NCBI GenBank assembly: GCA_963836785.1
Contig: CAWIKW010000024.1
Location: 1 to 64,000, forward strand
Length of the DNA stretch: 64,000 bases
Source: DASQPR01 sp963836785
GTDB taxonomy: Bacteria > Actinomycetota > Actinomycetes > Mycobacteriales > Micromonosporaceae
Reading direction: 5' to 3'
Shown here: piece by piece, positions 9,186 through 21,196 of the stretch
How the letters are laid out: each line of letters begins with the position of its first letter
Numbering within the stretch: position 1 is the stretch's first letter
Program-made: the position numbers and the translations under genes
Notes under the pieces: model-generated
The model's database searches: none
The model's input: only the letters and a program-made list of their open reading frames with translations
Told to the model about the DNA's origin: nothing

Positions 9186-9201
9186 TGGACTAGCCAGTCC
9201 A
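9186..9201. promoter_or_regulatory. operator TGGAC-N6-GTCCA between MFS gene and tetR-3 remnant
   Basis: TGGACTAGCCAGTCCA has perfect 5-bp arms and a 6-nt spacer, the same design as 5023, 5057 and 5104. It lies 129 bp upstream of the MFS start and before the tetR remnant. An additional half-site GGTCCA is at 9155-9160. Confidence 0.7.
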
Positions 9202-9237
9202 TTCGAATGAGTTGTGCATCACGTTGATACTGATCAT

Positions 9238-9802
9238 GAAAACCGGGACACCACCATGTGCCCGCGCCGGGTCTGAGGGTCCACTGTGGAGATGCCGTGG
9301 ACGACATCAGGGCGCCGACGGCACCAGCCAGAGCCAGCTCTTCGATTACTTCCCCGGCGGGAGGGACGAGCTGCTGCTCGTTGTCGCGCAGTACGAAGCC
9401 GATCGGGTGCCGGATGATCAGCAGTCGTACCGGCGGCGCCTCGACTCCTGGGACGCCTGGTACCGATGGCGGGACGCTCTTCTCGAGCGCTATGCACTGC
9501 GGGGGCCAAGTGACCGCTGGCCACGCTGTACCTGCAGATCGGCCATCCCACGCCCGGCGCCAGAGCCATTGTCATCCAGGTGATGCGCAAATGGCAGGAA
9601 GGCCTGGCGGTCGGCGTCCAGCGCTGCAACAGGGCGGCTACCTACCGATGTCACTCGATTTCGACGAGATTTCGCGGCACCCCTCGCCGGTATCCAGGCC
9701 GGTGTCAATCATGCTGTCCTCGGGGCATTCGGTTCATCTGCGGGCCGCGCTCGACCGGGGATTAAGCGGCTGCGGGACGCAAGCGCGGTCGTCGCTGGCT
9801 GA
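9238..9802 (+). pseudogene. TetR-family regulator 3, multiply frameshifted
   Basis: Pieces in three frames match the other two copies: GTSQSQLFDYFPGGRDELLL and RLDSWDAWYRWRDALLERYA, then (after about 9500) TLYLQIGHPTPGARAIVIQV and MRKWQEGLAVGVQ, then SIMLSSGHSVHLRAALDRG, with a last frame ending at a stop at 9802. The first two HTH helices are missing or unrecognisable. It resembles tetR-1 more than tetR-2 (TPGARAIVI, HLRAALD). It cannot make a functional repressor. Confidence 0.78.
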
Positions 9803-10365
9803 GAACCTTCACTGCGCCAAGGCATTGCCCGCTCCGCCGACCGCGCGGGCACCGCCTGGATGAGCATTGGACAGTCCGGAGCGTTGTTCAGCAACTACCG
9901 ACGCCGCGAGACCGCGTCCCGGGATCTCCGAACGACGCACCGTATGGAGGTCCGTGTGATATGAGTCCCTGGGCCGTCCGGACCAGTTCGGCGCGTTGGG
10001 CGTGGGCCTGGTCGGCGGGCCAGGCCAGCACAAGGTGGGTGATCGGGTAGTCGACGACGGGGACGGCAGTGACGGCGGTGCCCAGCCGATCCGCCACGCC
10101 TTCACCGACCACCACCACCAGCAGGCCGCGGGCCACCCGGTCGACGATGGGGAACGGTCGGTATGAGCGCGCCGAGAACGCGTTCGTCGTGAGTCATGCC
10201 GCTCATAGTCGCCGCCAGCACAACAAACGCCAGCAATCAAGCAGTCGCCTCTTAGCGGCGGTGCCGACACGAATGCGCAGCTCGGATGCATCGTGGAGGG
10301 ACCGAGTCCCCGGCGCCATCGGTCGGTGACGTTTCACCAGTTCGGTGGAACTCCACCAAGATCGG
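9803..10365. other. decayed intergenic region
   Basis: Apart from the LysR-like tail described separately I see no gene. Long overlapping frames on both strands have no family motifs. Confidence 0.4.
9954..10150 (-). pseudogene. LysR-type regulator C-terminal remnant
   Basis: The minus-strand frame reads IVDRVARGLLVVVVGEGVAD, then VPVVDYPITHLVLAWPADQA. This resembles the end of a LysR effector-binding domain (a V-G-GVA..L...V..P..LV.....LVLAW pattern). No HTH or upstream part is present, so it is at most a fragment. The call rests on pattern similarity only. Confidence 0.4.
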
Positions 10366-10450
10366 TGTCCGAGGGGGGACTTGAACCCCCACGCCCGATA
10401 AAGGGCACTAGCACCTCAAGCTAGCGCGTCTGCCATTCCGCCACTCGGAC
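10366..10450 (-). tRNA. tRNA-Leu (anticodon GAG)
   Basis: Read on the minus strand, GTCCGAG pairs with CTCGGAC at the far end to form the acceptor stem. The D-arm starts GGCGGAATGGCAGACGC. The anticodon stem CTAGC/GCTAG encloses loop TTGAGGT, so the anticodon is GAG. A long variable arm (class II) and a GGGGGTTCAAGTCCCCC T-arm follow. CCA is not encoded. 85 nt is normal for tRNA-Leu. It reads leucine CUC/CUU codons. Confidence 0.96.
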
Positions 10451-10557
10451 TTGCAAGCGACCCACCCATTGGGAGGTCGCCGGGGCACCACTGTACACGG
10501 TTCGGCGGGTGCGCCGTTGGGCACCCACCGAGCCGTGCACCGTCCCTTTGCGGGCCG

Positions 10558-10935
10558 TCAGGCGGTCTGCCAGAGCCCCATCGTGTTGCCCTCGGGGTCG
10601 ACGAAATAGGCGGAGAAGCCCATGTCGCCGACCGCTTGGCGGCCGACCGCGGTCTTGCCGCCGTGCTGTTCCACGGCGGCGAGCGCGCTATCGATGTCGT
10701 CGACCATGATCGTGATAACCGGCGCCGACGCGGGACCGCCGCGAGCCATCATTCCGCCGTTGATCATGCCGGCTTCACTCGGTCGGCCGTCCGGGCTGGT
10801 CGGCCCGGTCTGGACCATCGTGTAAGACATCTCCGGGATCGGCGTCAACTGCCATCCGAATGCATCCGAGTAGAACCGCTGCGCGCGTTCGAGATCATCC
10901 GCTGGAACCTCGAAGTGAACGACCTGACCTGCCAT
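10558..10935 (-). CDS. VOC-family (glyoxalase/bleomycin-resistance fold) protein
   Basis: This 125-aa single-domain VOC protein starts VVHFEVPADDLERAQRFYSD and continues FGWQLTPI. Its C-terminal half has VDDIDSALAAVEQHGGK and ends AYFVDPEGNTMGLWQT. Candidate metal ligands are His8, Glu10 and the late Glu of DPEGN. ATG 10935 (MAGQVVHF) is preferred over the longer frame because GAGGTGAGG lies just upstream. Family members range from glyoxalases to antibiotic-binding proteins; the substrate cannot be told. It stands alone between the tRNA and an SDR. Confidence 0.88.
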   Translation of the reverse strand: MAGQVVHFEVPADDLERAQRFYSDAFGWQLTPIPEMSYTMVQTGPTSPDGRPSEAGMINGGMMARGGPASAPVITIMVDDIDSALAAVEQHGGKTAVGRQAVGDMGFSAYFVDPEGNTMGLWQTA

Positions 10936-11070
10936 CTGCCTCACCTCACTTGATCGGCATCCAATATGCGGGACCATACCGGCCGTCACCGACGTTCGCC
11001 CGGTGACGGGGAAGGTCGGCAGATCAGGCAAACAACCATCAAATTCCGCCGGTACGGCCACCCGCCGGCC

Positions 11071-11844
11071 CTACGGAAGCGGCGCGCCGGTGATCTTCTC
11101 TAAGGCCGCGAGGAGGGCGTCCTGGAACGCGCGGTCGCTCGCGAGTCGCTTGGCCGGGTGCGGCACGCCCCGGCTGAAGTATTGGCCGGTGACCCGTACC
11201 GCCTTGTCTGTGCTCGTGGCCAGGCGGACCGGTGTCGCCGCGCCCTTGGCCACCGGCACCGGCGCGCTGGCGCCGCCCATCCGGGTGCGCACCCAGCCCG
11301 GGTCGACCGCGTTGGACAGAGCGTCCGGATAGCGAGCGGCGACCGCGAACGCGAGCGCGGTGATGGCGAGCTTCGAGTCGCAGTAGGCCTGGGTACCCCG
11401 GTACGGGCGGTGCTCCGACTGAAGATCGTCGAGCACCGGGCGACCGGACATGTGCATCCCGGACGACAGGTACACGAGCCGGGCCGGCCGCGGCATCCTG
11501 GCCGTGAGGAGATACGGCGCGACGACGTTGACCGCGAAGGTGTCCTCGAGACCGTCAACGGTCACCGGGCGCGGAGTGGCGTCGTCCATCATCACGCCGG
11601 CGTTGTGGATCACGGCGTCGAACGGGCCGTATGCGGCGGCGGCGTCGGCGAGAGCACGGACCTGGTCGAGCGACGCGAGGTCACCCGCGACGGCACCGAT
11701 CGCGCCCGGCGCGGCGGCGTACGCGGCGTCGGCTCGCGCAGCGTCCCGGCCGTGTACGAGCACCTCGTGTCCGTCCGCGACCATCGCCTCGGCGGCCGAC
11801 CGGCCGATCCCCGCGGCCGAACCCGTCACCCACACGCGAGCCAT
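11071..11844 (-). CDS. short-chain dehydrogenase/reductase
   Basis: This 257-aa SDR is complete. The cofactor motif is VTGSAAGIGRSAAEAM near the N-terminus, with HGRD soon after suggesting NADP preference. NNAG is replaced by HNAGVM. The catalytic Ser is in LVYLSSG and the YxxxK is in AYCDSKLAI. The spacing resembles retinol-dehydrogenase-like SDRs (DPGWVRTRMGG). It is divergent from the AraC regulator with 93 bp between, so it may be co-regulated with the hydroxyquinol genes. The substrate is unknown. Confidence 0.88.
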   Translation of the reverse strand: MARVWVTGSAAGIGRSAAEAMVADGHEVLVHGRDAARADAAYAAAPGAIGAVAGDLASLDQVRALADAAAAYGPFDAVIHNAGVMMDDATPRPVTVDGLEDTFAVNVVAPYLLTARMPRPARLVYLSSGMHMSGRPVLDDLQSEHRPYRGTQAYCDSKLAITALAFAVAARYPDALSNAVDPGWVRTRMGGASAPVPVAKGAATPVRLATSTDKAVRVTGQYFSRGVPHPAKRLASDRAFQDALLAALEKITGAPLP

Positions 11845-11937
11845 ACCGCCACGCTAGTCGTGGACATTCGGCGCCGGCCACATTTGCCGGCGCCCCGTCG
11901 ATCACGGGACGGCCGATCATGGCGATAGCATGGTCCG

Positions 11938-12828
11938 ATGGGGGAGCTGACGCTTCTCGACACGAACGGCATCCTCCGCCAGCCGTGGGTGCGCCCCGAC
12001 CGGACCAGCACCGGGCTGGGCTGGTCGACGATGTACGTGTCGAGCCAGCGCGAGCAGCCGTACCGGGCCTCGTTTGACGGCGCCGCGAGCCACCTCGTCA
12101 TCCTCCACCGCAGCGGACCGGTGACCGTCCGGCGCGGGCATCTCGGCCTGCACGAGTCGCGTACGGTCCCGGCCGGCGGCTTCTTCGTCCACCCGGCCGG
12201 CAAGGACCTGACCGTCGAACTCGGCGGCGTACTGGACACCGTGCACGTCTACGTGAGCGATGATGCGCTGCAGAGCGCGTACGACGGTCGGCCGGTCGAA
12301 CTCGTCGAGGAGCTCGGCGTCGTCGATCCGTTGATGGAGCAGCTCGTGCTCGCGCTCGACGGCGCGCTGCAGCGGTGGGAGCCGGCCGGTCGCACGTACG
12401 TCGACCAGATCGGTGCACTCCTCGCCGCGCATCTGGCCCGACAGCACGCGGTCGGTGTTCGGCCGCCGATCGTCGACCGTCGTGGCCGATCAGCGGGGCT
12501 GACCGATCGACAACTTGCCGACGTTCAGGATCTCCTCCGGTCGCGGCTCGGGGAGCCGGTGCCACTGGCCGACATGGCCGCCGTGACGGGCCTGTCGGTG
12601 AGCCAGTTCGCCCGCCAGTTCAAGGCCCGGGTCGGGGTCGCACCACACCAGTACCTGCTGCACCTGCGAGTCGATGAGGCGCACCGGATGCTCGCGTCCG
12701 GTCTCCTGCCGATCGCCGACGTCGCGACGAGGTGCGGGTTCTCCCACCAGGAGCACCTCACCCGGGTATTGCGCACCCGCCTCGGCACCACGCCGGCGGC
12801 GATCCGGCGGGCACGTCGGTCCGACTGA
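11938..12828 (+). CDS. AraC-family transcriptional regulator
   Basis: This 296-aa protein has an N-terminal cupin-like sensing domain (residues 1-170) and a C-terminal AraC double HTH (about 190-296). The second part reads PLADMAAVTGLSVSQFARQF, then APHQYLLHLRVDEAHRML and IADVATRCGFSHQEHLTRVL. The ATG is at 11938. It lies 137 bp upstream of the fused hydroxyquinol enzyme on the same strand and divergent from an SDR. It is the natural candidate for an activator of the aromatic catabolic genes responding to a ring substrate or intermediate; that role is inferred from position only. Confidence 0.9.
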   Translation: MGELTLLDTNGILRQPWVRPDRTSTGLGWSTMYVSSQREQPYRASFDGAASHLVILHRSGPVTVRRGHLGLHESRTVPAGGFFVHPAGKDLTVELGGVLDTVHVYVSDDALQSAYDGRPVELVEELGVVDPLMEQLVLALDGALQRWEPAGRTYVDQIGALLAAHLARQHAVGVRPPIVDRRGRSAGLTDRQLADVQDLLRSRLGEPVPLADMAAVTGLSVSQFARQFKARVGVAPHQYLLHLRVDEAHRMLASGLLPIADVATRCGFSHQEHLTRVLRTRLGTTPAAIRRARRSD

Positions 12829-12965
12829 CGGCGGCGCGACGTACGCGTTTCGTGCAGGCGGTGCGGCGCGATCGTGCAGGACAACGGCCGGCCGTCGCCG
12901 CGATACTGGCGGGAAGGCTGGGCCGGGCACCGGCCGCTGATCGGACGAGACCGGAAGGGACCGCG

Positions 12966-14972
12966 ATGACTTCCAGTGCTTCGACCGGTGGCCGCGACGG
13001 CGGCTTTCGTTATACGGGACACGCCGCGCGGGTCACGTTCGGTCGCGGCACCCTTGACGGACTTCGGGACGAGGTCGAGCGGCTGGGCGGCACCCGCGTG
13101 CTCGTCGTCCACGACCCGAGTCTCGCGGCGGCGGCGGATCGGGCCGCGGCATCGCTCGGTCGCCTACTCGTGGCGCGATTCGACGGGGTCGCGATGCATA
13201 CGCCGGTCGACGTGACCGAGAAGGCGATCGCGGTCGTCCGCGATGCCGAGGTGGACTGTCTCGTCTCGATCGGTGGCGGTTCGTCGACCGGCCTCGGCAA
13301 GGCGATCGCGCTACGCACCGGGTTGCCGTTGGTCGCGGTGCCGAGCACGTACGCCGGATCGGAGGTCACGCCCGTGCTGGGCGAGACGGCCGACGGTTCG
13401 AAGACGACGCAGACGAACGAGGTCGTGCTCCCGAAAGCGGTCGTCTACGACGTCGACCTGACGCTCGGCATGCCGGTGCGGCTGTCCGTGACCAGCGGCG
13501 TGAACGCCATGGCCCACGCGGTCGAGGCGCTATATTCGCCGCAGGCCAACCCGATCATCGACCAGATCGCGCTGGAATCGTTGCGGCGCATGGCATCCGC
13601 GCTTCCGCGCATCGCCGCGCAGCCGGCCGATGCCGACGCGCGATCGGACGCGCTGGTCGGTGCGTGGCTCGCCGGGACCTGCCTCGGTACGGTCGGGATG
13701 AGCCTGCACCACAAGCTCTGTCACACGCTCGGCGGCACCTTCGGCTTACCGCACGCGGAAACGCACACCGTCGTCCTCCCGCACGCGATGGCGTACAACG
13801 CGCCGGCGGCGCCCGGGGCGATGCGCCGGATCGCCGAGGCGCTCGGCGTCAGCGACGCGCCGACCGGTGTTTACGACCTCGTGGCGTCCCTGGGCGGGCC
13901 GACATCGTTGGCCGAGCTCGGTTTCCGGGAGTCCGACATCGCGCTCGCAGCCCAGATCGCGACCGCGGCGCCGTATCCGAACCCGCGCGAGCTGACGACC
14001 GACGGCATCGCGACGCTGCTGCGGGACGCCTGGGCCGGTCGGCCGCCGATGCGTAGCGACAGCCGCGAGGCGCAGTTGGCACCCCCGGCGGCGTCCGCGG
14101 GAGTGCCGGACTTCGGCTGGCTCACCGACGAGGTCGTCGCGAGCTTTGCCAACGCACCGGATCCGCGAGTTCGCGAGCTCGTCAGCGACCTCGTCCGCCA
14201 CCTGCACCGGTTCGCGAACGACAACGACGTGACCGAGGCGGAATGGGCGTACGCCATCGACTTTCTGACCCGCGCCGGGCACCTCACCGACGACAAGCGG
14301 CAGGAGTTCGTGCTGCTGTCCGACACGCTCGGCGTCTCCAGCATGGTCGACCTGCTGACGAACTCGCGGACGCCGGACACCACACCCTCGGCGGTGCTCG
14401 GACCGTTCTACGTACCCGGGCCGCCGGCCCTCGACCACGGCAGCGACATGTCGCAGGGCCTACCCGGCACGCCGTTGTGGACCGACGTCGTCATCGCCGA
14501 CCCGGACGGGGCGCCGATCGCCGGCGCCGTCGTGGACGTGTGGCAGTCCAACGACGACGGGTTCTACGACGTTCAGCTGCCCGACCAGGACGGGCCGGTC
14601 CTGCGCGCACGCTTCACCAGTGACGGCGACGGCCGCGTACGGTTCTGGACGATCCTGCCGTCCGAATACCCGATCCCGGACGACGGGCCGGTCGGGCAGA
14701 TGCTCGCCGGCACCGGCCGGCATCCGTGGCGCGCGCCGCACCTGCACTTCATGATTTCCGCGCCCGGTTACAAGCGACTCGTGACGCAGCTGTTCGTCGA
14801 CGGCGGCGCGTACCTCGACTCGGACACCGTGTTCGGGGTCAAGGAGGCGCTGATCGTCGACTTCGGCCCGGGTTCGGGAGCACCGCCGGTGCCGCGGCCG
14901 GGCGCCTCCGACGACGGCTGGCACCAGGTTTCCTACACCTTCCGGATCGCCCGCGAGGGCGTCGCGGAATAA
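12966..14972 (+). CDS. fused maleylacetate reductase - hydroxyquinol 1,2-dioxygenase
   Basis: The 668-aa protein joins two consecutive catabolic enzymes in reverse order of use. Residues 1 to about 365 are a maleylacetate reductase of the iron-alcohol-dehydrogenase fold, with the NAD loop GGGSSTGLGKA at 103-113, NAMAHAVEALYS (His184) and HHKLCHTLGGTFGLPHAETH (His249, His253, His263). After a Pro/Ala linker, residues about 385-668 are an intradiol dioxygenase with the LGPFYVPG motif. Non-haem Fe(III) ligands are Tyr482, Tyr568, His592 and His594. It would cleave hydroxyquinol to maleylacetate and reduce that to 3-oxoadipate. ATG 12966 has GGAAGGGA upstream. There is no stop or frame break between the domains. 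The next gene, a flavin monooxygenase 76 bp on, could supply hydroxyquinol. Confidence 0.93.
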   Translation: MTSSASTGGRDGGFRYTGHAARVTFGRGTLDGLRDEVERLGGTRVLVVHDPSLAAAADRAAASLGRLLVARFDGVAMHTPVDVTEKAIAVVRDAEVDCLVSIGGGSSTGLGKAIALRTGLPLVAVPSTYAGSEVTPVLGETADGSKTTQTNEVVLPKAVVYDVDLTLGMPVRLSVTSGVNAMAHAVEALYSPQANPIIDQIALESLRRMASALPRIAAQPADADARSDALVGAWLAGTCLGTVGMSLHHKLCHTLGGTFGLPHAETHTVVLPHAMAYNAPAAPGAMRRIAEALGVSDAPTGVYDLVASLGGPTSLAELGFRESDIALAAQIATAAPYPNPRELTTDGIATLLRDAWAGRPPMRSDSREAQLAPPAASAGVPDFGWLTDEVVASFANAPDPRVRELVSDLVRHLHRFANDNDVTEAEWAYAIDFLTRAGHLTDDKRQEFVLLSDTLGVSSMVDLLTNSRTPDTTPSAVLGPFYVPGPPALDHGSDMSQGLPGTPLWTDVVIADPDGAPIAGAVVDVWQSNDDGFYDVQLPDQDGPVLRARFTSDGDGRVRFWTILPSEYPIPDDGPVGQMLAGTGRHPWRAPHLHFMISAPGYKRLVTQLFVDGGAYLDSDTVFGVKEALIVDFGPGSGAPPVPRPGASDDGWHQVSYTFRIAREGVAE

Positions 14973-15048
14973 CCCACCGCAACGCACCGACGGACGCGCG
15001 GACCCACGTGGCGCGCCGGCGGTAACCCGTACCCGCAAAGGAGTTTTG

Positions 15049-16935
15049 ATGATCGAGACGGACGTCCTGGTGGTCGGCAGCGGACCCGCCGGCGGCGCCG
15101 CGGCCCTGATGCTCGCGACCTACGGCGTGCCGCACATCGTCGTGACGAAGTACGGGCGCCTGGCCGACACGCCGCGCGCACACATCACCAACCAGCGGAC
15201 GATGGAGGTGCTGCGCGACGCCGGCGTCGAAGACCAGGTGATCGCGCAGGCCACGCCGCAGCGGCTGATGGGCGAGACGCCGTTCGTGACCAGCCTCGCC
15301 GGCGAAGAGCTGGGGCGGATCCGGACGTGGTACACGCATCCGTCGCGCCAGGCCGACCATGACCTCGCCTCGCCGAGTTCAATCTGCGACATGCCGCAGC
15401 ACATGATGGAACCGGTGTTGGTGAACGAGGCGGTGGCGCGCGGCGCGAACCTCCGGTTCCACACCGAATACCTGTCGCTCACGCAGGACGCGGACGGCGT
15501 CACCGTGCGAGTGCGCGACCGGTTGCGGGGCGACGAGTACGACATCCGCGCGCGCTACGTGATCGGCGCCGACGGCGGGCGCAGCAAGGTCGCCGAGGAC
15601 ATCGGTCTGCCGATGGTCGGCCAGATGGGCGTGGCCGGCAGCATCAACATCGTGTTCGAGGCCGACCTGTCGCGCTACGTCGCCCACCGGCCGAGCATCC
15701 TCTACTGGGTGCTGCAGACCGGCGCCGAGGTCGGCGGCATCGGCATGGGTCTGGTGCGCTGCGTGCGGCCGTGGCACGAGTGGCTCATCGTGTGGGGCTA
15801 CGACATCAACGGGTCGCCGCCCAATCTGACCGAGGATTATGCGCGGGATATCGCCCACATGCTGATCGGTGACCCGTCGGTGCCGGTGACGATCAAGTCG
15901 TCGGCGGCGTGGACGGTCAACCACATGTACGCGTCGGCGTTGTCGAGCGGTCGGGTGTTCTGTCTGGGCGACGCGGTCCACCGGCACCCGCCGTCCAACG
16001 GACTCGGGTCGAACACGTCGATCCAGGACGCGTACAACATCGCCTGGAAGCTCGCGCTCGTGTGCCGCGGCGTGGCCGGCCCGGGCTTGCTGTTGTCGTA
16101 CTCGGCGGAACGTGCGCCGGTGGCGGAGCAGATCGTCGAGCGCGCTAACCGCAGCATCGGCGAGACCGGCCGCATCTTCGATGCGCTCGGACTGCTGTCA
16201 ACGAACGATCCCGACGTGATGTCGGCCAACATGTCCTCGCGCAAGCTCGCGGGTGCCGATTTCGAGAAGCGTCGGGCGCTGCTGCGCGAGGCGATCGCGT
16301 TCAAGGACTACGAGTTCAACACGCACGGTGTCGAACTGGACCAGCGCTACGTCTCATCGGCGATCGTGCCGGACGGCACGCCGATGCCGGCCAATCCGCG
16401 CGACCCGGAGCTCTTCCACCACGCGACGACCTGGCCGGGCGCGAAGCTGCCGCATGTGTGGCTGACGCGAGGCAGTGCCCGGGTGTCGACGCTCGACCTT
16501 GGCGGCCACGGGCATTTCACGGTGTTCACCGGGATCGGCGGCTCGTCGTGGGTCGCGGCGGCGGCGTCGGTCGCGGCGTCGCTCGGCGTTGCGGTCGAGG
16601 CCGTGACGATCGGTCCCGGGGCCGATTGGGAAGACGTGTACGGCGACTGGGCCGACGTCCGGGAGATCGGCGATACCGGCTGTATCGTGGCGCGGCCGGA
16701 CAATTACGTGTGCTTCCGGAGCTTCGGTGCCGTCGATGACGCGACCGCGACGATGTCGGGCGTTCTGCGGCAGGTGCTTGCGCTGCTAGCTCGCTGTCGT
16801 GATCTTGCGCGAGCGCCGCTAGCACGGTTGCCGCTGCGGAATGCTCGCGTCTTCGCCGTAGCCGATTGGATCTCGGCCGGGCGGTTGCTCGGGACTTCAC
16901 CGCAGTTGGGGCTTCCGCGCGAAGTGAAGGCCTGA
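15049..16935 (+). CDS. class A FAD-dependent aromatic monooxygenase (TfdB/resorcinol-hydroxylase type)
   Basis: This 628-aa flavoprotein hydroxylates phenolic rings with NAD(P)H and O2. It shows the FAD dinucleotide motif VVGSGPAGGAAAL at the start, the RYVIGADGGRSKV region, and VFCLGDAVHRHPPSNGLGSN for the flavin ribityl contact. A thioredoxin-like C-terminal domain (DLGGHGHFTVFTGIGG) follows, as in 2,4-dichlorophenol 6-monooxygenase. ATG 15049 has AAGGAG at 15038-15043. It follows the fused reductase-dioxygenase and probably makes hydroxyquinol from resorcinol or a substituted phenol; the real substrate is not readable. The last 45-50 residues are Ala/Leu/Arg-rich, unlike the family, and are encoded partly by an intergenic-type repeat. 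Confidence 0.88.
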   Translation: MIETDVLVVGSGPAGGAAALMLATYGVPHIVVTKYGRLADTPRAHITNQRTMEVLRDAGVEDQVIAQATPQRLMGETPFVTSLAGEELGRIRTWYTHPSRQADHDLASPSSICDMPQHMMEPVLVNEAVARGANLRFHTEYLSLTQDADGVTVRVRDRLRGDEYDIRARYVIGADGGRSKVAEDIGLPMVGQMGVAGSINIVFEADLSRYVAHRPSILYWVLQTGAEVGGIGMGLVRCVRPWHEWLIVWGYDINGSPPNLTEDYARDIAHMLIGDPSVPVTIKSSAAWTVNHMYASALSSGRVFCLGDAVHRHPPSNGLGSNTSIQDAYNIAWKLALVCRGVAGPGLLLSYSAERAPVAEQIVERANRSIGETGRIFDALGLLSTNDPDVMSANMSSRKLAGADFEKRRALLREAIAFKDYEFNTHGVELDQRYVSSAIVPDGTPMPANPRDPELFHHATTWPGAKLPHVWLTRGSARVSTLDLGGHGHFTVFTGIGGSSWVAAAASVAASLGVAVEAVTIGPGADWEDVYGDWADVREIGDTGCIVARPDNYVCFRSFGAVDDATATMSGVLRQVLALLARCRDLARAPLARLPLRNARVFAVADWISAGRLLGTSPQLGLPREVKA

Positions 16936-17215
16936 GTGCGGTCAAGATCGGCCATGGACCGTGACAGATCCGATCTCGGCGCGGCGGTCGCTCGCAACTT
17001 CACCGCAGTCGGGGCCTCCGCGTGGAGTCAAGGCCCGAGTGCGGTGAAGTTGGGCCACGACCTGTGGCCCGCACGTCGCGGGCATGGATGCCGCCTGGAT
17101 CTTGGGTTGAGATAGGCGGCGACCCGTGGCCGATCGGGTCGAAGGCCGGGCGGTTTGCTCGGGACTTCACCGCAGTCGGGGCTTCCGCGCGATGTGAAGG
17201 CCCGAGTGCGGTGGA
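16881..17215. repeat. three dispersed copies of a ~65-bp repeat
   Basis: Copies lie at 16881-16946, 16985-17049 and 17150-17215. They share GACTTCACCGCAGT, GGGGCTTCCGCG and GTGAAGGCCCGAGTGCGGT. Copies 1 and 3 are nearly identical; copy 2 has diverged. Copy 1 covers the 3' end and stop codon of the monooxygenase gene. Confidence 0.8.
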
Positions 17216-17823
17216 GTGCCCGGATCTTGGTGCGATCCGGCGATCCGGCAAAGGGGTCGGCGCGAGTTCCGTGAAGTTGCCCGTTGGCGGGCCGGTTGGA
17301 CGGGCGACTTCCGGGAAGTTGCGCGGATCTTGGCCGGCCAGTCGGACGTGGCGTCGGGATCTTGCTGGCGGCGGAGATCGACCGTACCCGTGGCGGCTTT
17401 TGATCTTGCTCTGAGCAGAGCGACGCCATATGACCAGGCGTTCCGCCGGCGCTGGAGAAATGTCGGCGGCCCTGGCTAGGCTCCGGGCGAGGCATCGTGC
17501 GCGATGGCTCGGTCGACGCTCACAGCAAGTCTCTCGAACCGCCCAAACGGGCGGCATGGAGGACATGTCGGGCACCGTCGGGTGGGCTGCACAGGTGCGG
17601 CTCGACAATGTCGTGTGGTCGTCATCACTGCGTGACGGAACGAGGCGAGGGTGGGTATCGATTGCGGGCCGACGGCCGTTGTTAGACCGTGCGCCCGGGA
17701 TTGCCGCTCCTGCAGCGATCTTGGAAGTGCTTGATACTTGACACTGGGAATCCTCACAGTGGCGTCTGGTCGTAGGTGTTGGGGTCGGCAGAGCCGGCCG
17801 AGTCGGGTCGAAGGCTGGTTTGC
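16936..17823. other. long intergenic region without a credible gene
   Basis: Open frames exist on both strands, but none has motifs and all are compositional shadows. The region holds two and a half of the 65-bp repeats and further GAAGTTG/ACTTC-containing variants up to about 17330. The uvrA promoter should be in the last 100 bp. Confidence 0.5.
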
Positions 17824-20982
<3,159 letters not shown>

Positions 20983-21196
20983 GTCGCGGACGGTCGCCGA
21001 AGCTGGCCAGCGCTGGGCGAGTTTCGCTTGCGCCCGACGGACCGAAGCGACGGTCGCGACACCATTACTGCCGTGTTTTCGAGCGGATCACGCCGTCCTG
21101 AGCTGGAGTGACGGTCGCTACATTCCGCGTCGAAGACCTCGCCAACCTGAACCCGGGTCCGGCCGCGCCCGTGTCTACTGACATAGGTGGGTCAGG

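Noticed and set aside
10366..10450. tRNA-Leu as an integration site for the 1-10 kb island
   Set aside because: No integrase gene and no repeat of the tRNA 3' end were found in the window.
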